A stretch of DNA of 64,000 nt, taken from NCBI GenBank assembly GCA_965197415.1, contig OZ240207.1, forward strand, positions 1,364,001 to 1,428,000, in the 5' to 3' direction. The notes beneath the pieces were generated by a model. The model was not told where the DNA came from and did no database searches. It worked only from the letters and a program-made list of their open reading frames with translations. The translations under genes and the position numbers were made by a program. Source of the DNA: DAOUJI01 sp965197415. Lineage in GTDB: Bacteria; Chloroflexota; Dehalococcoidia; Lucifugimonadales; JAGWBF01. This document shows positions 45,301 through 52,148 of this stretch, piece by piece (the first letter of the stretch is position 1; every line of letters starts with the position of its first letter).

Positions 45301-46091
45301 AGGTCTGGTGAGGGCGCTGCGCCGACAGTGACAGTCACCGCAACGGAGCAGTTGTTGGTCGTGTCCGACTCGTCGGAGACCGAGTCCACGCACGCCCCAT
45401 AATAGTACGTGCCCGCATCTGAAGGGGCGGTGACACTGATCGATTCATCGCCGCTCTCCAAGGGGTCAAGCCGCGATACGTAGTCGCTGCCCAGCTCCGT
45501 GTCTGCCGCACTGACCGTCGAGTCCGACGACCGGTAGTAGCGCAGGGTGGTCGAAGCCGATGAGCCGTTGCCCTGGTTGCGCACTGTGGCATTGAGGGTG
45601 AAGCGGGCTCCAGCAGCCGGAGCGCTCTCGCTCACCGTGGGTGTGTCCACTACAAGGTCTGGTGAGGGCGCTGCGCCTTCCATCTTGGCAGGATTCTCGC
45701 TGTCAATCGCTGAGCAACCTGCATCGTTGCACGCCGTTATCCAATAGTAGTTTGCCGTCTCATCCGGGCTCATGTGGGTGTACGTTGTTGAGGTGATGTT
45801 GCTTGCCAGTTCTTCACAGAGGAGGGGCTCGCCGAAGAGCAACTCGCAACTCGAACCGAAGAAGTCGTCGTAGTAGACCGTGTAGGAGTCGGCATCCGCG
45901 GAGGCATCCCACGTGAGAACGATGGCCGAGCCGTCGTACTCGTAGCGCTGGTTGGCGGGCGCCTCAGGCGGCGAGCCGCTCAGCTCGGCGGGGTTGGCCT
46001 GGGCCTGGACCGGCCCTCCGACGAGCGCCAAGACCAGCGCTGCCAGGGCGACAAACAGGATGGGCAGTCGGCGGCTAGCGGTGAAGGTCAT
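36354..46091 (-). CDS. Giant secreted protein with about 24 CARDB-type domains
   Basis: 3245 residues from ATG 46091, preceded by GGAGGAACGCCG; the open frame continues to 46280 but has no ribosome site there. The signal peptide (L-P-I-L-F-V-A-L-A-A-L-V-L-A-L-V-G-G-P-V-Q-A-Q-A) leads to one FN3 domain and then about 24 CARDB-like units of about 118 residues. Each has P-D-L-V-V-x-x-P-T-V, R-F-T-L-x-A-x-V-R-N-Q-G, L-R-Y-Y-R-S-x-D-S-T, Y-Y-Y-G-A-C-V and D-T-x-N-N-C-S. Between units 12 and 13 is a different module (F-L-P-G-V-P-T-T-G-I-F-V-P-A-V). The last ~180 residues form a distinct C-terminal domain. CARDB domains are adhesion/cell-surface folds. Several units are nearly identical at DNA level. 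Confidence 0.92.
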   Translation of the reverse strand: MTFTASRRLPILFVALAALVLALVGGPVQAQANPAELSGSPPEAPANQRYEYDGSAIVLTWDASADADSYTVYYDDFFGSSCELLFGEPLLCEELASNITSTTYTHMSPDETANYYWITACNDAGCSAIDSENPAKMEGAAPSPDLVVDTPTVSESAPAAGARFTLNATVRNQGNGSSASTTLRYYRSSDSTVSAADTELGSDYVSRLDPLESGDESISVTAPSDAGTYYYGACVDSVSDESDTTNNCSVAVTVTVGAAPSPDLVVDTPTVSESAPAAGARFTLNATVRNQGNGSSASTTLRYYRSSDSTVSAADTELGSDYVSRLDPLESGDESISVTAPSDAGTYYYGACVDSVSDESDTTNNCSVAVTVTVGAAPSPDLVVDMPTVSESAPAAGARFTLNATVRNQGNGSSASTTLRYYRSSDSTVSAADTELGSDYVSRLDPLESGAESIGLTAPSTAGTYYYGACVEPVEEESDTTNNCSAALAVTVSAAPAPDLVVDAPTVDTGAPAAGARFTLSAAVRNQGDGRSGTTTLRYYRSSDSTVSAADTELGSDYVSRLDPLESSAESIGLEAPSTAGTYYYGACVEPVEEESDTTNNCSAAVAVTVGVAPAPDLVVDAPTVDTGAPAAGARFTLSAAVRNQGDGRSGTTTLRYYRSSDSTVSAADTELGSDYVSRLDPLESSAESIGLEAPSTAGTYYYGACVEPVEEESDTTNNCSAAVAVTVGVAPAPDLVVRHPSLGGGIPIAGQSFLLNATVDNQGSASSARTTIRYYLSLDSTITTGDTQISADSVVLLGARGGYATSARPTAPPMAGTYYYGACVDAVSAESDTTNNCSPALAVTVSAAPVPDLVADAPTVDTGAPAAGARFTLSALVRNQGDGPSATTSLRYYRSADATITAEDTEVGSDYVSPLNPLQSRAESIALSAPSTPGTYYYGACVKAVSAESDTTNNCSLAATITVGAAPAPDVVLSTPRVSDSTPKVGASFSLAVTAENQGSASSQSATLRFYRSNDSTISSSDTELSRDSIPTLDPGGGFVSNANPMAPPTSGTYYYGACVETVADEFDTTNNCSVAVAVTVGAAPAPDLVVRQPSLGGDILTAGQSFLLNATVDNQGSASSTRTTIRYYLSLDSTITTGDTQISADSVVLLGARGGYVTSTRPTAPPMAGTYYYGACVDAVSAESDTTNNCSPALAVTVSAAPAPDLVADAPTVDPGAPAAGARFTLSASVRNQGDGPSAFTTLRYYRSTDSTITTGDTVVGTGSMSGLGPSGSKSESISLTAPTMLGAYYYGICVDASSDESDTTNNCSPALAVTVSAAPAPDLVADAPTVDPGAPAAGARFTLSASVRNQGDGPSAFTTLRYYRSTDSTITTGDTVVGTGSMSGLGPSGSKSESISLTAPTMLGAYYYGICVDASSDESDTTNNCSPAVAVTVGAAPAPDLVVGAPTVDPGAPAAGARFTLSASVRNQGDGPSAFTTLRYYRSTDSTITTGDTDVGSGSVSGLSPSGSRDQSINLTAPSTPGTHYYGSCVEATADESNTTNNCSLALAVNVVDGTTYEEGDFLPGVPTTGIFVPAVITGASLSSSGASTTITFTNGGYIELLDGTRYTCASTDGCEVRNGIATQGTLLSQTPSVSTADFVVEPPTVSQSAPTAGATFTLETTVRNQGSDPAGSTTLNYYRSTDSTITASDTLVGTSAVAALAGYGSRAESISLTAPLIAGPYYYGACLEATADESDTQNNCSSAVTVTVSATRAPDLIVDTPNVSDSSATGGETLTLWATVRNQGQGSADSTLLHHYRSTDAPLAMPETSWRRNNIYVEGLGPSESRGKWLDFVAPLTAGIYYYAVCVDSVTGESDTTNNCSDAVTVTVGGPDLVMGAPTVDTEAPAAGAGFTLSAAVRNQGSGRSDSTTVRYFRSPDSTITIADTEVGSASVSRLDPSQNGDESITLYAPSSAGSYYYGACVGAVPAESDTTNNCSPAVAVTVGATPAPDLVVRQPSLGGSSPIAGQSFLLNVTVDNRGSAPSVSTTLRYYRSSDSTISDSDTSVGTAVVADLAGSESIAESINLTAPSTPGVYYYGACVTAVADESDTQNNCSAAKTVTVDPAPAPDLVVDAPTVGGNAPVAGTGFTLVATVGNQGDGYSASTNLRFYRSSDPTISDPDTSVGTAVVAGLAGSESIAVSTNPTAPSTPGVYYYGACVDAVADESNTQNNCSAAITVAVGPAPAPDLVVDAPTVDSGAPAMGAGFALMATARNQGDGRSASTNLHYYQSSDSTISRSDTSVGTAGVSGLAGYESVAESINLTAPPTPGVYYYGACVEVVADESDTQNNCSIAVSVTVGAAPAPDLVPETPTPYWSSVAPGAPFSIRGELRNQGSVSVRGYIWRFYLSTDATISEADTAVGTGKAWWVLEPSGSIADSINLTAPSTPGTYYYGVCVDAVPDESDTQNNCSDALTLIVGGAPDLVLDTPVISDNALPAEASFTLSVTVRNQGSVSSTYSSLRIYRSPDSTITTSDTVSDTVLGSHYVVHQFSLGPLGSTTYNPTLAAPSTAGTYYYGACVDPVWGESDTANNCSAGVAVTVSPVPDLVVDTLTVSNSSPVAGTSFTLTATVRNRGEKSSPTTTLRYYQIDRQAVIYSSQLVSSTEVSGLVASGASVESISLTAPTEPGTYDYKVCASRVEGEPTDTSNCSDRVRVTVVLTAPAPDLVVVAPTATQSHATVGSSLSMRTSVRNQGNEASDSSTVRFFHSTDSTITTDDADATGSQVVDIGALDPMEEQSIRSRSVRTPNSAGTYYYGACVVPVAGEANIENNCSSAVAIVVGQPDLVVDPPTVTERYEREFVLEATVRNQGNGFATRATVTVMISTDGTITRWDQGNWQFFLTTGDYVKDYRLDVSESAVAAVALTEPNTPGVYYYGFCVDSANGDSNGENDCSEAVKITVGAAHLVLLTPNAGDRDPAVGATFSLLADVGNPSDSLSDFTTLHFYRSTDAAITDSDTWLSSESVDSLSAYETISFRVSLQAPPTQGTYYYYVCVEEKSNCSALEKVTVGAAKPPPLKFRLTNCFMLQGQHFAQFQMTAQVRLENLVVKTYQVEGRINNKHLMQTINVGTLAAGASYTKMTTKLFPAHLRPHLGTCIAGVEWEGGALEAAFGIGTVFVSPPPSSTDTPPPSETSPGGIIIPDRDQAYALFGEIIDAAVRDSSYTHLMNCGYSGSRPCPNNGYVFWWLSLPPDIRDCAFERCTFP
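41653..42570. repeat. 354-base tandem repeats inside the CARDB gene (group 1)
   Basis: Near-identical units recur at 354-base intervals (for example from 41653, 42007 and 42361), equal to one 118-residue domain. A further block around 42583 recurs around 43645, 1062 bases away, exactly three periods. This indicates repeated duplication of whole domains and of three-domain blocks. Confidence 0.9.
43925..45670. repeat. 354-base tandem repeats inside the CARDB gene (group 2)
   Basis: Units at 44131 and 44485, and at 44839, 45193 and 45547, match at 354-base spacing with only scattered differences. These are the most recent domain duplications in the protein (domains 1-5) and the least likely to be assembled correctly from short reads. 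Confidence 0.92.
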
Positions 46092-47007
46092 CGGCGTTCC
46101 TCCGTTGAGCGGGCATGGTTTCGCACTCGGCGGATGCGGATGTTGTTGGGTCTTCGGCACTGAGGAAGGAATCAAGAGGGTCGGTATTAAACCTCTCCAC
46201 ATCCCCAAACAGCATCGCCGAACAGACGCCGAGATTCTGTAATGCGCCAGCGGCCAGTGCCATGTCCGGATCGTCTGCAAGGGAGTCCCTGTTATCGCGA
46301 TAGGTGTCGATCAAGGACCTCATTCCCTCTGTCTCAAGTGTTCTGAAGACAAGAGAGTCCAGCACGGCGATCCGGCCATCTCTGCCCAGATAGTCGAATG
46401 CCGGCGGCTGGAATCTCTTTTCCGAGTCCCACTCAAGGTCCTCTCCCCAACTGTAGAACTTAATTCCCGAGTGTTCGTGTATCTCGGGTTCCTCGCACTC
46501 GGTGCAGCGGGACAGCGAACTCTCGGTGTCCTCGGGATCAATTCGGCCAGATGCAACCTCCAGTATGAAAGGTGGTTCTCCAGCCAGGATGCTCTGCTCT
46601 AGGTCGCCAATGTCGAGGCTCAGATATGCCCTGTGTTCCAGTTGTCGTATGCCATACTGGGTGAATCCGCTTATCCAGGGCCCAATAGACAGCCCTGTTG
46701 CAGAGAGCGCTCGCATGTATTCTTCCAGGTCCTCGTCGCTGGCGTCCTCCGCAGGGGCCTGAATGCTGTTGGCTTCCCGTGCCAGGGTGTAGTCGTTGAA
46801 TGAAACGAAGGCGCGGCTTTCTTCGTTGAGCGGGATGAGGTTCATGAGCTCGATAAAACGTCCCTGCGGCGGCAGGCCCGAGGCATCATCAGTGGCGGAT
46901 TGGCCGTCTCCGCAGGCGGAGAATATGGCGGCCAGGAGCAGGACAACGGCCATGGCCAGGACCATCAGGATAGTGATTCGGTGGATACGAAAAGACGATA
47001 CGGTCAT
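46075..47007 (-). CDS. Truncated paralogue of the 25249-26472 lipoprotein
   Basis: 310 residues from ATG 47007 with the shared start M-T-V-S-S-F-R-I-H-R and lipobox I-F-S-A-C-G. It matches the full-length copy up to D-V-E-R-F-N-T-D-P-L-D-S-F-L-S-A-E, after which it runs into a foreign tail (D-P-T-T-S-A-S-A-E-C-E) derived from the leader of the CARDB gene. About 100 C-terminal residues are missing. The end overlaps the CARDB gene start (46091) by 17 bases. This is a deletion or recombination junction, and the product may be non-functional. Confidence 0.8.
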   Translation of the reverse strand: MTVSSFRIHRITILMVLAMAVVLLLAAIFSACGDGQSATDDASGLPPQGRFIELMNLIPLNEESRAFVSFNDYTLAREANSIQAPAEDASDEDLEEYMRALSATGLSIGPWISGFTQYGIRQLEHRAYLSLDIGDLEQSILAGEPPFILEVASGRIDPEDTESSLSRCTECEEPEIHEHSGIKFYSWGEDLEWDSEKRFQPPAFDYLGRDGRIAVLDSLVFRTLETEGMRSLIDTYRDNRDSLADDPDMALAAGALQNLGVCSAMLFGDVERFNTDPLDSFLSAEDPTTSASAECETMPAQRRNADDLHR

Positions 47008-47019
47008 TTCGCTTGCCTC

Positions 47020-47140
47020 CTCTCAGGTCTTGTTTGGAATTGCCGGAAGCGAAACCGGCAGCCGCAACTGCTGGTCGGGACCGTAGGAACGGAAGGTCTT
47101 GCTCATCGCACTCTGCCCTCATTGGATGCTCGCGGCGCCG
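47020..47140. repeat. Duplicated lipoprotein leader region, copy C
   Basis: Upstream of the truncated lipoprotein gene, GAATTGCCGGAAGCGAAACCGG...GGTCGGGACCG...CTCATTGGATGCTCGCGGC matches copies at 32480-32600 and 36158-36270, and beyond the last motif continues like the 32 kb copy into RCC1 coding sequence. Confidence 0.85.
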
Positions 47141-47151
47141 ACCGAGGAGAA

Positions 47152-49404
47152 CTACCTGGACGGCGGCGTGGCCTGGCCATAATCATCATCGCCCCAACAT
47201 TCGACGGAGCCGTCCCGCCTCACCCCGCAGGTGTGTAACTCCCCGGCACTAACAGAGGCGAACTCCCCGGACGGCGGCGTGGCCTGGCCATCGTCATCAT
47301 CGCCCCAGCACTCGACGGAGTCGTCCTGCCTCACCCCGCAAGTGTGCCAGTATCCGACGCTGACGGAGGCGAACTCCCCTGCTGGCGGCGTGGCCTGGCC
47401 ATCTTCATCATTGCCCCAGCACTCGACGGAGCCGTCGGTCTTCACCCCGCAGGTGTGGGCGCGCCCGGCGCTGACGGAGGCGAACTCCCCGGACGGCGGC
47501 GTGGCCTGACCATATTCATCCCGGCCCCAGCAGGCCACCGAGCCGCTGGTCTGCACTCCGCAGCTGTGGAGTGGCCCGGCGCTGACGGAGGCGAACTCCC
47601 CGGACGGCGGCGTGGCCTGGCCGTATTCATCCCGGCCCCAGCAGGCCACCGAGCCGCTGGTCTGCACTCCGCAGCTGTGGAGTGGCCCGGCGCTGACCGA
47701 AGCGAACGTCCCGGGCGGCGGCGAGGCTTGACCATCCTCGTCATGGCCCCAGCAGGCCACCGACCAGTTGGTCCGCACTCCGCAGGTGTGGATTTCCCCC
47801 ACGCTGATGGAGGTGAAGGGGCCCTCGGGCGGTGCCGTGCCCGGCGCCATTTGTACCGCCCTCCCGCCTAACGACTGATCGCCCCAGCAGACCATCGACC
47901 CCTCGCTCCGGAGCCCGCAGCTATAGAACGTCCCGGCGCTTACCGAGGCGAGTTCTACTGAGGACATGGCTGGCTGCTCCGCCACTGGCACTGCCTGAGG
48001 GGTCGCCGCGGCGACCGGCGACTCACGGAGGCTGTCAGAGCCCCAGCAGGCGATGGAACCGTCGGTTCTCACTCCGCAACTGTGGCTCTCCCCGGCGCTG
48101 ACGGAGGCGAATGCGCCGTCGGGCGGCGAGGCTTGACCATCGTCGTCAAGTCCCCAGCATTCCAACGAGCCGTCGGTCCTTACTCCGCAAGTGTGGTGCC
48201 CCCCGGCGCTGACCGAAGCGAAGGAACCACCGGGTGGCGAGGCCTGACCATAGTAGTCATCGCCCCAGCATTCCAACGAGCCGTCGGTCCTCACTCCGCA
48301 GGTGTGCAACCACCCGGTGCTTACCGAAGCGAAGGAACCGCCGCGCGGCGTGACCGGGCCGACAACAATCCCGGCCCAATGCCCATAGGAGCCCCAGCAT
48401 TCTACCGAGCGGTCGGTCCTCACTCCGCAGGTGTGGTAATACCCGGCGCTGACCGAGGCGAACTCCCCGGACGGCGGCGTGGCTTGTCCAATAAAGACGT
48501 CGCGGGAGTGATCCCAGTCGCTGCCCCAGCATTTCACCGAGCCGTCGGGCCTCACTCCGCAGGTGTGGACCCCTCCGGCGCTGACGGAAGTGAAGGGACC
48601 GCTTAGCGGCGCGGCTTGGCCATACTCGATGTCGCCCCAGCATTCCACAGAGGCGTCGGTCTTCACTCCGCAGGTGTGGTCCACGCCGGCGCTGACGGAA
48701 GTGAAGGGACCGCTTAGCGGCGCGGCTTGGCCATGCTCAATGTCGCCCCAGCATTCCACAGAGGCGTCGGTCTTCACGCCGCAGGTGTGGTCCACGCCGG
48801 CGCTGACCGAAGCGAAGTGAAAGCGGGGCGGCGTGGCTTGGCCGACAACATTGCTGTCCGGATCCTCGTTGGAGCCCCAGCATTCCACCGAGCCGTCGGT
48901 TCTCACTCCGCACGTGTGAAAGAACCCAGCGCTGACCGAAGCGAAGGAGCCGCCGGGCGGCGTGGCTTGGCCGACAACATTGCCGAACGGATCCTCGTTG
49001 GAGCCCCAGCATTCCACCGAGCCGTCGGTCCTCACGAGGCAGGTGTGGGCGCCCCCGGCGCTAACCGAAGCGAAGGCGTTCGTCGGCGATTGGGCAGAGC
49101 CCGGTGTGGACTCAACCGTATCGGTAGGGGCAGAGGTAGGCGTGTTGATCGGCACGGGGGCAGTGGCCGTTGGTTCCAACGCCGCGCCGCCTGAAGGAGT
49201 GAGTGTAGGCGTGGGCATCGCTATCGAGGTGGCCGTGGCCGTTGGTGTCGCAGTTGGAACGGACATGGGTGTGGGCGTAGACGTCGCTATTGCGGTCTGC
49301 TCCGGCGTGGGAGCGGACGAGTCGCTACAGGCGCTCAGGACGACGGCGATGGCCAGAACCGTCAGGACTGAGAGCCAGTGGATGCGAAGAGATGATACGG
49401 TCAT
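47152..49404 (-). CDS. RCC1-type lipoprotein with 16 blades
   Basis: 750 residues from ATG 49404, N-terminus M-T-V-S-S-L-R-I-H-W, lipobox V-L-S-A-C-S at Cys26, then a Thr-Pro linker of about 90 residues. Sixteen blades follow. Two adjacent ones (F-A-S-V-S-A-G-P-L-H-S-C-G-V-Q) are identical, and a spacer of about 15 extra residues (A-T-P-Q-A-V-P-V-A-E-Q-P) divides the chain after the ninth blade. Sixteen is not a multiple of seven; one doubled blade and irregular blades 9-10 could explain two propellers with additions. The linker is nearly identical to the truncated lipoprotein at 24148-24693, and the last blades to the fragment at 32594-33064. Confidence 0.9.
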   Translation of the reverse strand: MTVSSLRIHWLSVLTVLAIAVVLSACSDSSAPTPEQTAIATSTPTPMSVPTATPTATATSIAMPTPTLTPSGGAALEPTATAPVPINTPTSAPTDTVESTPGSAQSPTNAFASVSAGGAHTCLVRTDGSVECWGSNEDPFGNVVGQATPPGGSFASVSAGFFHTCGVRTDGSVECWGSNEDPDSNVVGQATPPRFHFASVSAGVDHTCGVKTDASVECWGDIEHGQAAPLSGPFTSVSAGVDHTCGVKTDASVECWGDIEYGQAAPLSGPFTSVSAGGVHTCGVRPDGSVKCWGSDWDHSRDVFIGQATPPSGEFASVSAGYYHTCGVRTDRSVECWGSYGHWAGIVVGPVTPRGGSFASVSTGWLHTCGVRTDGSLECWGDDYYGQASPPGGSFASVSAGGHHTCGVRTDGSLECWGLDDDGQASPPDGAFASVSAGESHSCGVRTDGSIACWGSDSLRESPVAAATPQAVPVAEQPAMSSVELASVSAGTFYSCGLRSEGSMVCWGDQSLGGRAVQMAPGTAPPEGPFTSISVGEIHTCGVRTNWSVACWGHDEDGQASPPPGTFASVSAGPLHSCGVQTSGSVACWGRDEYGQATPPSGEFASVSAGPLHSCGVQTSGSVACWGRDEYGQATPPSGEFASVSAGRAHTCGVKTDGSVECWGNDEDGQATPPAGEFASVSVGYWHTCGVRQDDSVECWGDDDDGQATPPSGEFASVSAGELHTCGVRRDGSVECWGDDDYGQATPPSR

Positions 49405-49637
49405 TTCGGTTGACTCCCCTCATGTCGTGTTGGAGTCGTCGGGAGCGAAACCGGTAGCAGCGTATGCGAGCGTTTCAGCGTTGGTCGTGTGTCCAACAGT
49501 GAGCACGCTGTCTTCAGTACGGATTGTCGCCATTCAAGCGACATGCAAGTATCTCCCTCAATTGGGCAAAGTCCTTCCCCACTATACCGCATGCGTATCA
49601 ACTCGCTATCAACTTTCGACGTGTTTTTCATAATGTC

Positions 49638-49666
49638 TTATCAACTTTGGCCCAAAATGCTAGAAT
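49638..49666 (+). promoter_or_regulatory. Candidate sigma-70 type promoter of the hybrid histidine kinase gene
   Basis: TTATCA at 49638-49643 and TAGAAT at 49661-49666 are separated by 17 bases, and TGC just before the -10 makes it extended. Transcription would start near 49673, so starts of the kinase gene upstream of this are ruled out if the promoter is real. Confidence 0.55.
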
Positions 49667-49742
49667 TGCCCCGGTTGTCCCCATTCCAGCGGTCAATGAG
49701 GTGGGAGTATGGGGTCTTCCGCAGCACAAGCGAGGTGGCGCA

Positions 49743-52148
49743 TTGGAGTCAGCAGACGGCCTGAAACGGGAGATTGAAACCCTGCGGGACCGCCTCTCCG
49801 GACTGAGTGAGGCGGGCGTCCGCATCACCGAGGACCTCGACCTCGATACCGTCCTGCAAGAGGTGGTGGACGCAGCTCGCTCCCTCACCGGCGCGAGGAT
49901 CAGCGGTCTTACGGCCCTTGACGAGGCGGGGGAGTTGACGGCATTCATCACCTCCGGGATGACCGCCGAAGAGCGCCAGCGGTTCGTCGATCTGCCGGGG
50001 GGACCGGAGTTCTTCGCCTACCTGAGCAGCCTTCCCGAACCGCTCAGGGTCTCCGACTTCTCCGCCTACACGACGGCGCTGGGTCTGCCGGAGATCGGCC
50101 CTCCCCTGGGGCCGGTGCAAGGCTTCCTGGGCGCGCCCATCCGTCACAGGGGGCGACACATCGGCAACCTCTACCTATCGGACAAGGAAGGGGGCCTGGA
50201 GTTCACCCAGGAGGACGAGGACACGCTGCTGATGTTCGCGTCCCAGGCTGCGATGGCCATTACCAACGCCCGCAGGCACAGGGAGGAGCAGCGGGCCAGG
50301 GCCGACCTGGAAACCCTCGTCAACACCTGCCCCGTGGGCGTGGTGGTCTTCGATGCGAAGACCGGAGCCCCGTCGTCGCTCAACCGTGAGGGGAGGAGAA
50401 TCGTCGACGGCCTGCGCAACCCGGACCAGACGGCGGAGGAGCTGCTTCAGACGCTGACCTACCGGCGAGCCGACGGGCGGGAGATTTCGCTGCAAGAGTT
50501 CCCGATAGCGCAGGCGCTGAGCACGGGGGAGACGGTGCGGGCCGAGGAGATCGTGATGCAGGTCCCCGACGGGCGGAGCGTCACCACCATCATCAACGCC
50601 ACGCCCATCCGCTCGGCGGAGGGCGAGCTGGAGTCGGTGGTGGTCACCCTACAGGACATGACGGCCCTGGAGGAGCTTGAGCGGCTGCGGGCGCAGTTCC
50701 TGGGGATGGTGAGCCACGAGCTGCGGGGGCCGCTGACCTCCATCAAGGGCTCGGCGGCAACGGTGCTGGGTTCGTCCACCGACATGGACCCCGCAGTGGT
50801 GCGGCAGTTCTTCCGCATCATCGAGGAGCAGGCCGACCACATGCACGACCTGGTGGCCGACCTGCTGGACGTGGCCCGCATCGAGACGGGCACGCTGCCG
50901 GTCGCCCCGGAACCTGCTGAGGTGGCGGCGCTGGTGGACCGGGCAAGGAGCGCCTTCATCAGCTCAGGGGGAAGGAACAACCTCGCCATCGAGATCGAAC
51001 TCGACCTGCCCCTGGTCATGGCGGACCGGCTGCGCGTCGTGCAGGTCCTGGGCAACCTCCTGTCCAACGCCGCCCGGCACTCCTCGGAGTCGTCGGTCAT
51101 CACGGTGGCCGCCGTGCGGGAGGACGTTTACGTTGCGGTCTCGGTGGCCGACGAGGGCAGGGGCATACCCTCCGAGCAGCTGCCCTTCCTGTTTCGGAAG
51201 TTCACCCGTATCGAGGGGGACGAACGCGGAAGCGGTGTCCTCGGGTCTGGCCTGGGCCTCGCCATCTGCAAGGGGATAGTGGAGGCGCACGGGGGCCGGA
51301 TATGGGCGGAGAGCGAGGGTCCGGGCATGGGAGCGCGGTTCACCTTCACGCTTCCGTCCGTCGAAGAGTCCGGTGGCGGCGCGGCGAGCGTCCCCACGCC
51401 GCGCTCGGTCCGCTCCTCACGGCGAGCGGTGGGGGAGGCGGGTCAACCGGTGCGCGTCCTCGCGGTGGACGACGACCCCCAGGCGCTCAGGTACGTCGGC
51501 GACGCCCTCACTAATGCGGGCTATGCGCCGCTGGTGACCGGGGACCCGGGAGAGGCGCTCCGCCTCGTGGCAGACGGGAAGCCCGATCTTGTCCTGCTCG
51601 ACATGATGCTGCCGGGCGCTGACGGGATCGAGTTGATGAAGGACATCCTGGAGACGGTGGACGTGCCGGTGATCTTCCTGTCCGCCTATGGACAGGATCA
51701 GCTTGTTGCCAGGGCCTTGGACATGGGGGCGGTGGATTACGTCGCCAAGCCCTTCTCTCCAACGGAGCTTGCGGCGAGGATCAGGGCGGCCCTGCGGAAG
51801 CGAGCGGCGTCCGAGTCGTCAGAGCCGTATGTGCTGGGCGACCTGACAATCGACTACGCCGAACGCCGGGTGACGCTGGCAGGCCGTCCGCTCCAGCTGA
51901 TGGCCATCGAGTACCGGCTGCTCGCCGAGCTATCGGCGAACGGAGGACGGGTGTTGACCTACGAGCATCTGCTGCAACGGGTATGGGGGGAGAAGACCGA
52001 CAGCGACGTTCGCGCCATGAGGACCATCGTTAGCAGCCTCCGCCGCAAGCTGGGCGACGACGCCGACAATCCCACCTACATCTTCACCGAGCCTCGCGTC
52101 GGCTACCGGATGCCAAAGGCGGAGATGCCGGTGCGGGACGAGGAGTGA
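49743..52148 (+). CDS. Hybrid sensor histidine kinase/response regulator with wHTH output
   Basis: 801 residues from TTG 49743, which has GAGGTG upstream; GTG 49701 is an alternative, and the open frame to 49524 precedes the likely promoter. Order: a short coiled coil, GAF domain (about 30-175), PAS domain (about 190-315), HisKA with the phosphorylated His in G-M-V-S-H-E-L-R-G-P, HATPase with N-L-L-S-N-A-A-R-H and D-E-G-R-G-I and G-L-G-L-A-I. The receiver has D-D-D and Asp in L-V-L-L-D-M-M-L-P-G and Lys in A-K-P-F-S-P. Last is an OmpR-type DNA-binding winged helix (L-T-Y-E-H-L-L-Q-R-V-W). No membrane helix, so a cytoplasmic sensor that can bind DNA itself. Next to the lipoprotein island, its targets are unknown. 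Confidence 0.93.
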   Translation: MESADGLKREIETLRDRLSGLSEAGVRITEDLDLDTVLQEVVDAARSLTGARISGLTALDEAGELTAFITSGMTAEERQRFVDLPGGPEFFAYLSSLPEPLRVSDFSAYTTALGLPEIGPPLGPVQGFLGAPIRHRGRHIGNLYLSDKEGGLEFTQEDEDTLLMFASQAAMAITNARRHREEQRARADLETLVNTCPVGVVVFDAKTGAPSSLNREGRRIVDGLRNPDQTAEELLQTLTYRRADGREISLQEFPIAQALSTGETVRAEEIVMQVPDGRSVTTIINATPIRSAEGELESVVVTLQDMTALEELERLRAQFLGMVSHELRGPLTSIKGSAATVLGSSTDMDPAVVRQFFRIIEEQADHMHDLVADLLDVARIETGTLPVAPEPAEVAALVDRARSAFISSGGRNNLAIEIELDLPLVMADRLRVVQVLGNLLSNAARHSSESSVITVAAVREDVYVAVSVADEGRGIPSEQLPFLFRKFTRIEGDERGSGVLGSGLGLAICKGIVEAHGGRIWAESEGPGMGARFTFTLPSVEESGGGAASVPTPRSVRSSRRAVGEAGQPVRVLAVDDDPQALRYVGDALTNAGYAPLVTGDPGEALRLVADGKPDLVLLDMMLPGADGIELMKDILETVDVPVIFLSAYGQDQLVARALDMGAVDYVAKPFSPTELAARIRAALRKRAASESSEPYVLGDLTIDYAERRVTLAGRPLQLMAIEYRLLAELSANGGRVLTYEHLLQRVWGEKTDSDVRAMRTIVSSLRRKLGDDADNPTYIFTEPRVGYRMPKAEMPVRDEE

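Noticed and set aside
49524..49742. Longer start of the histidine kinase
   Set aside because: A likely promoter lies at 49638-49666 and the extension has no domain. The shorter start has a ribosome site.
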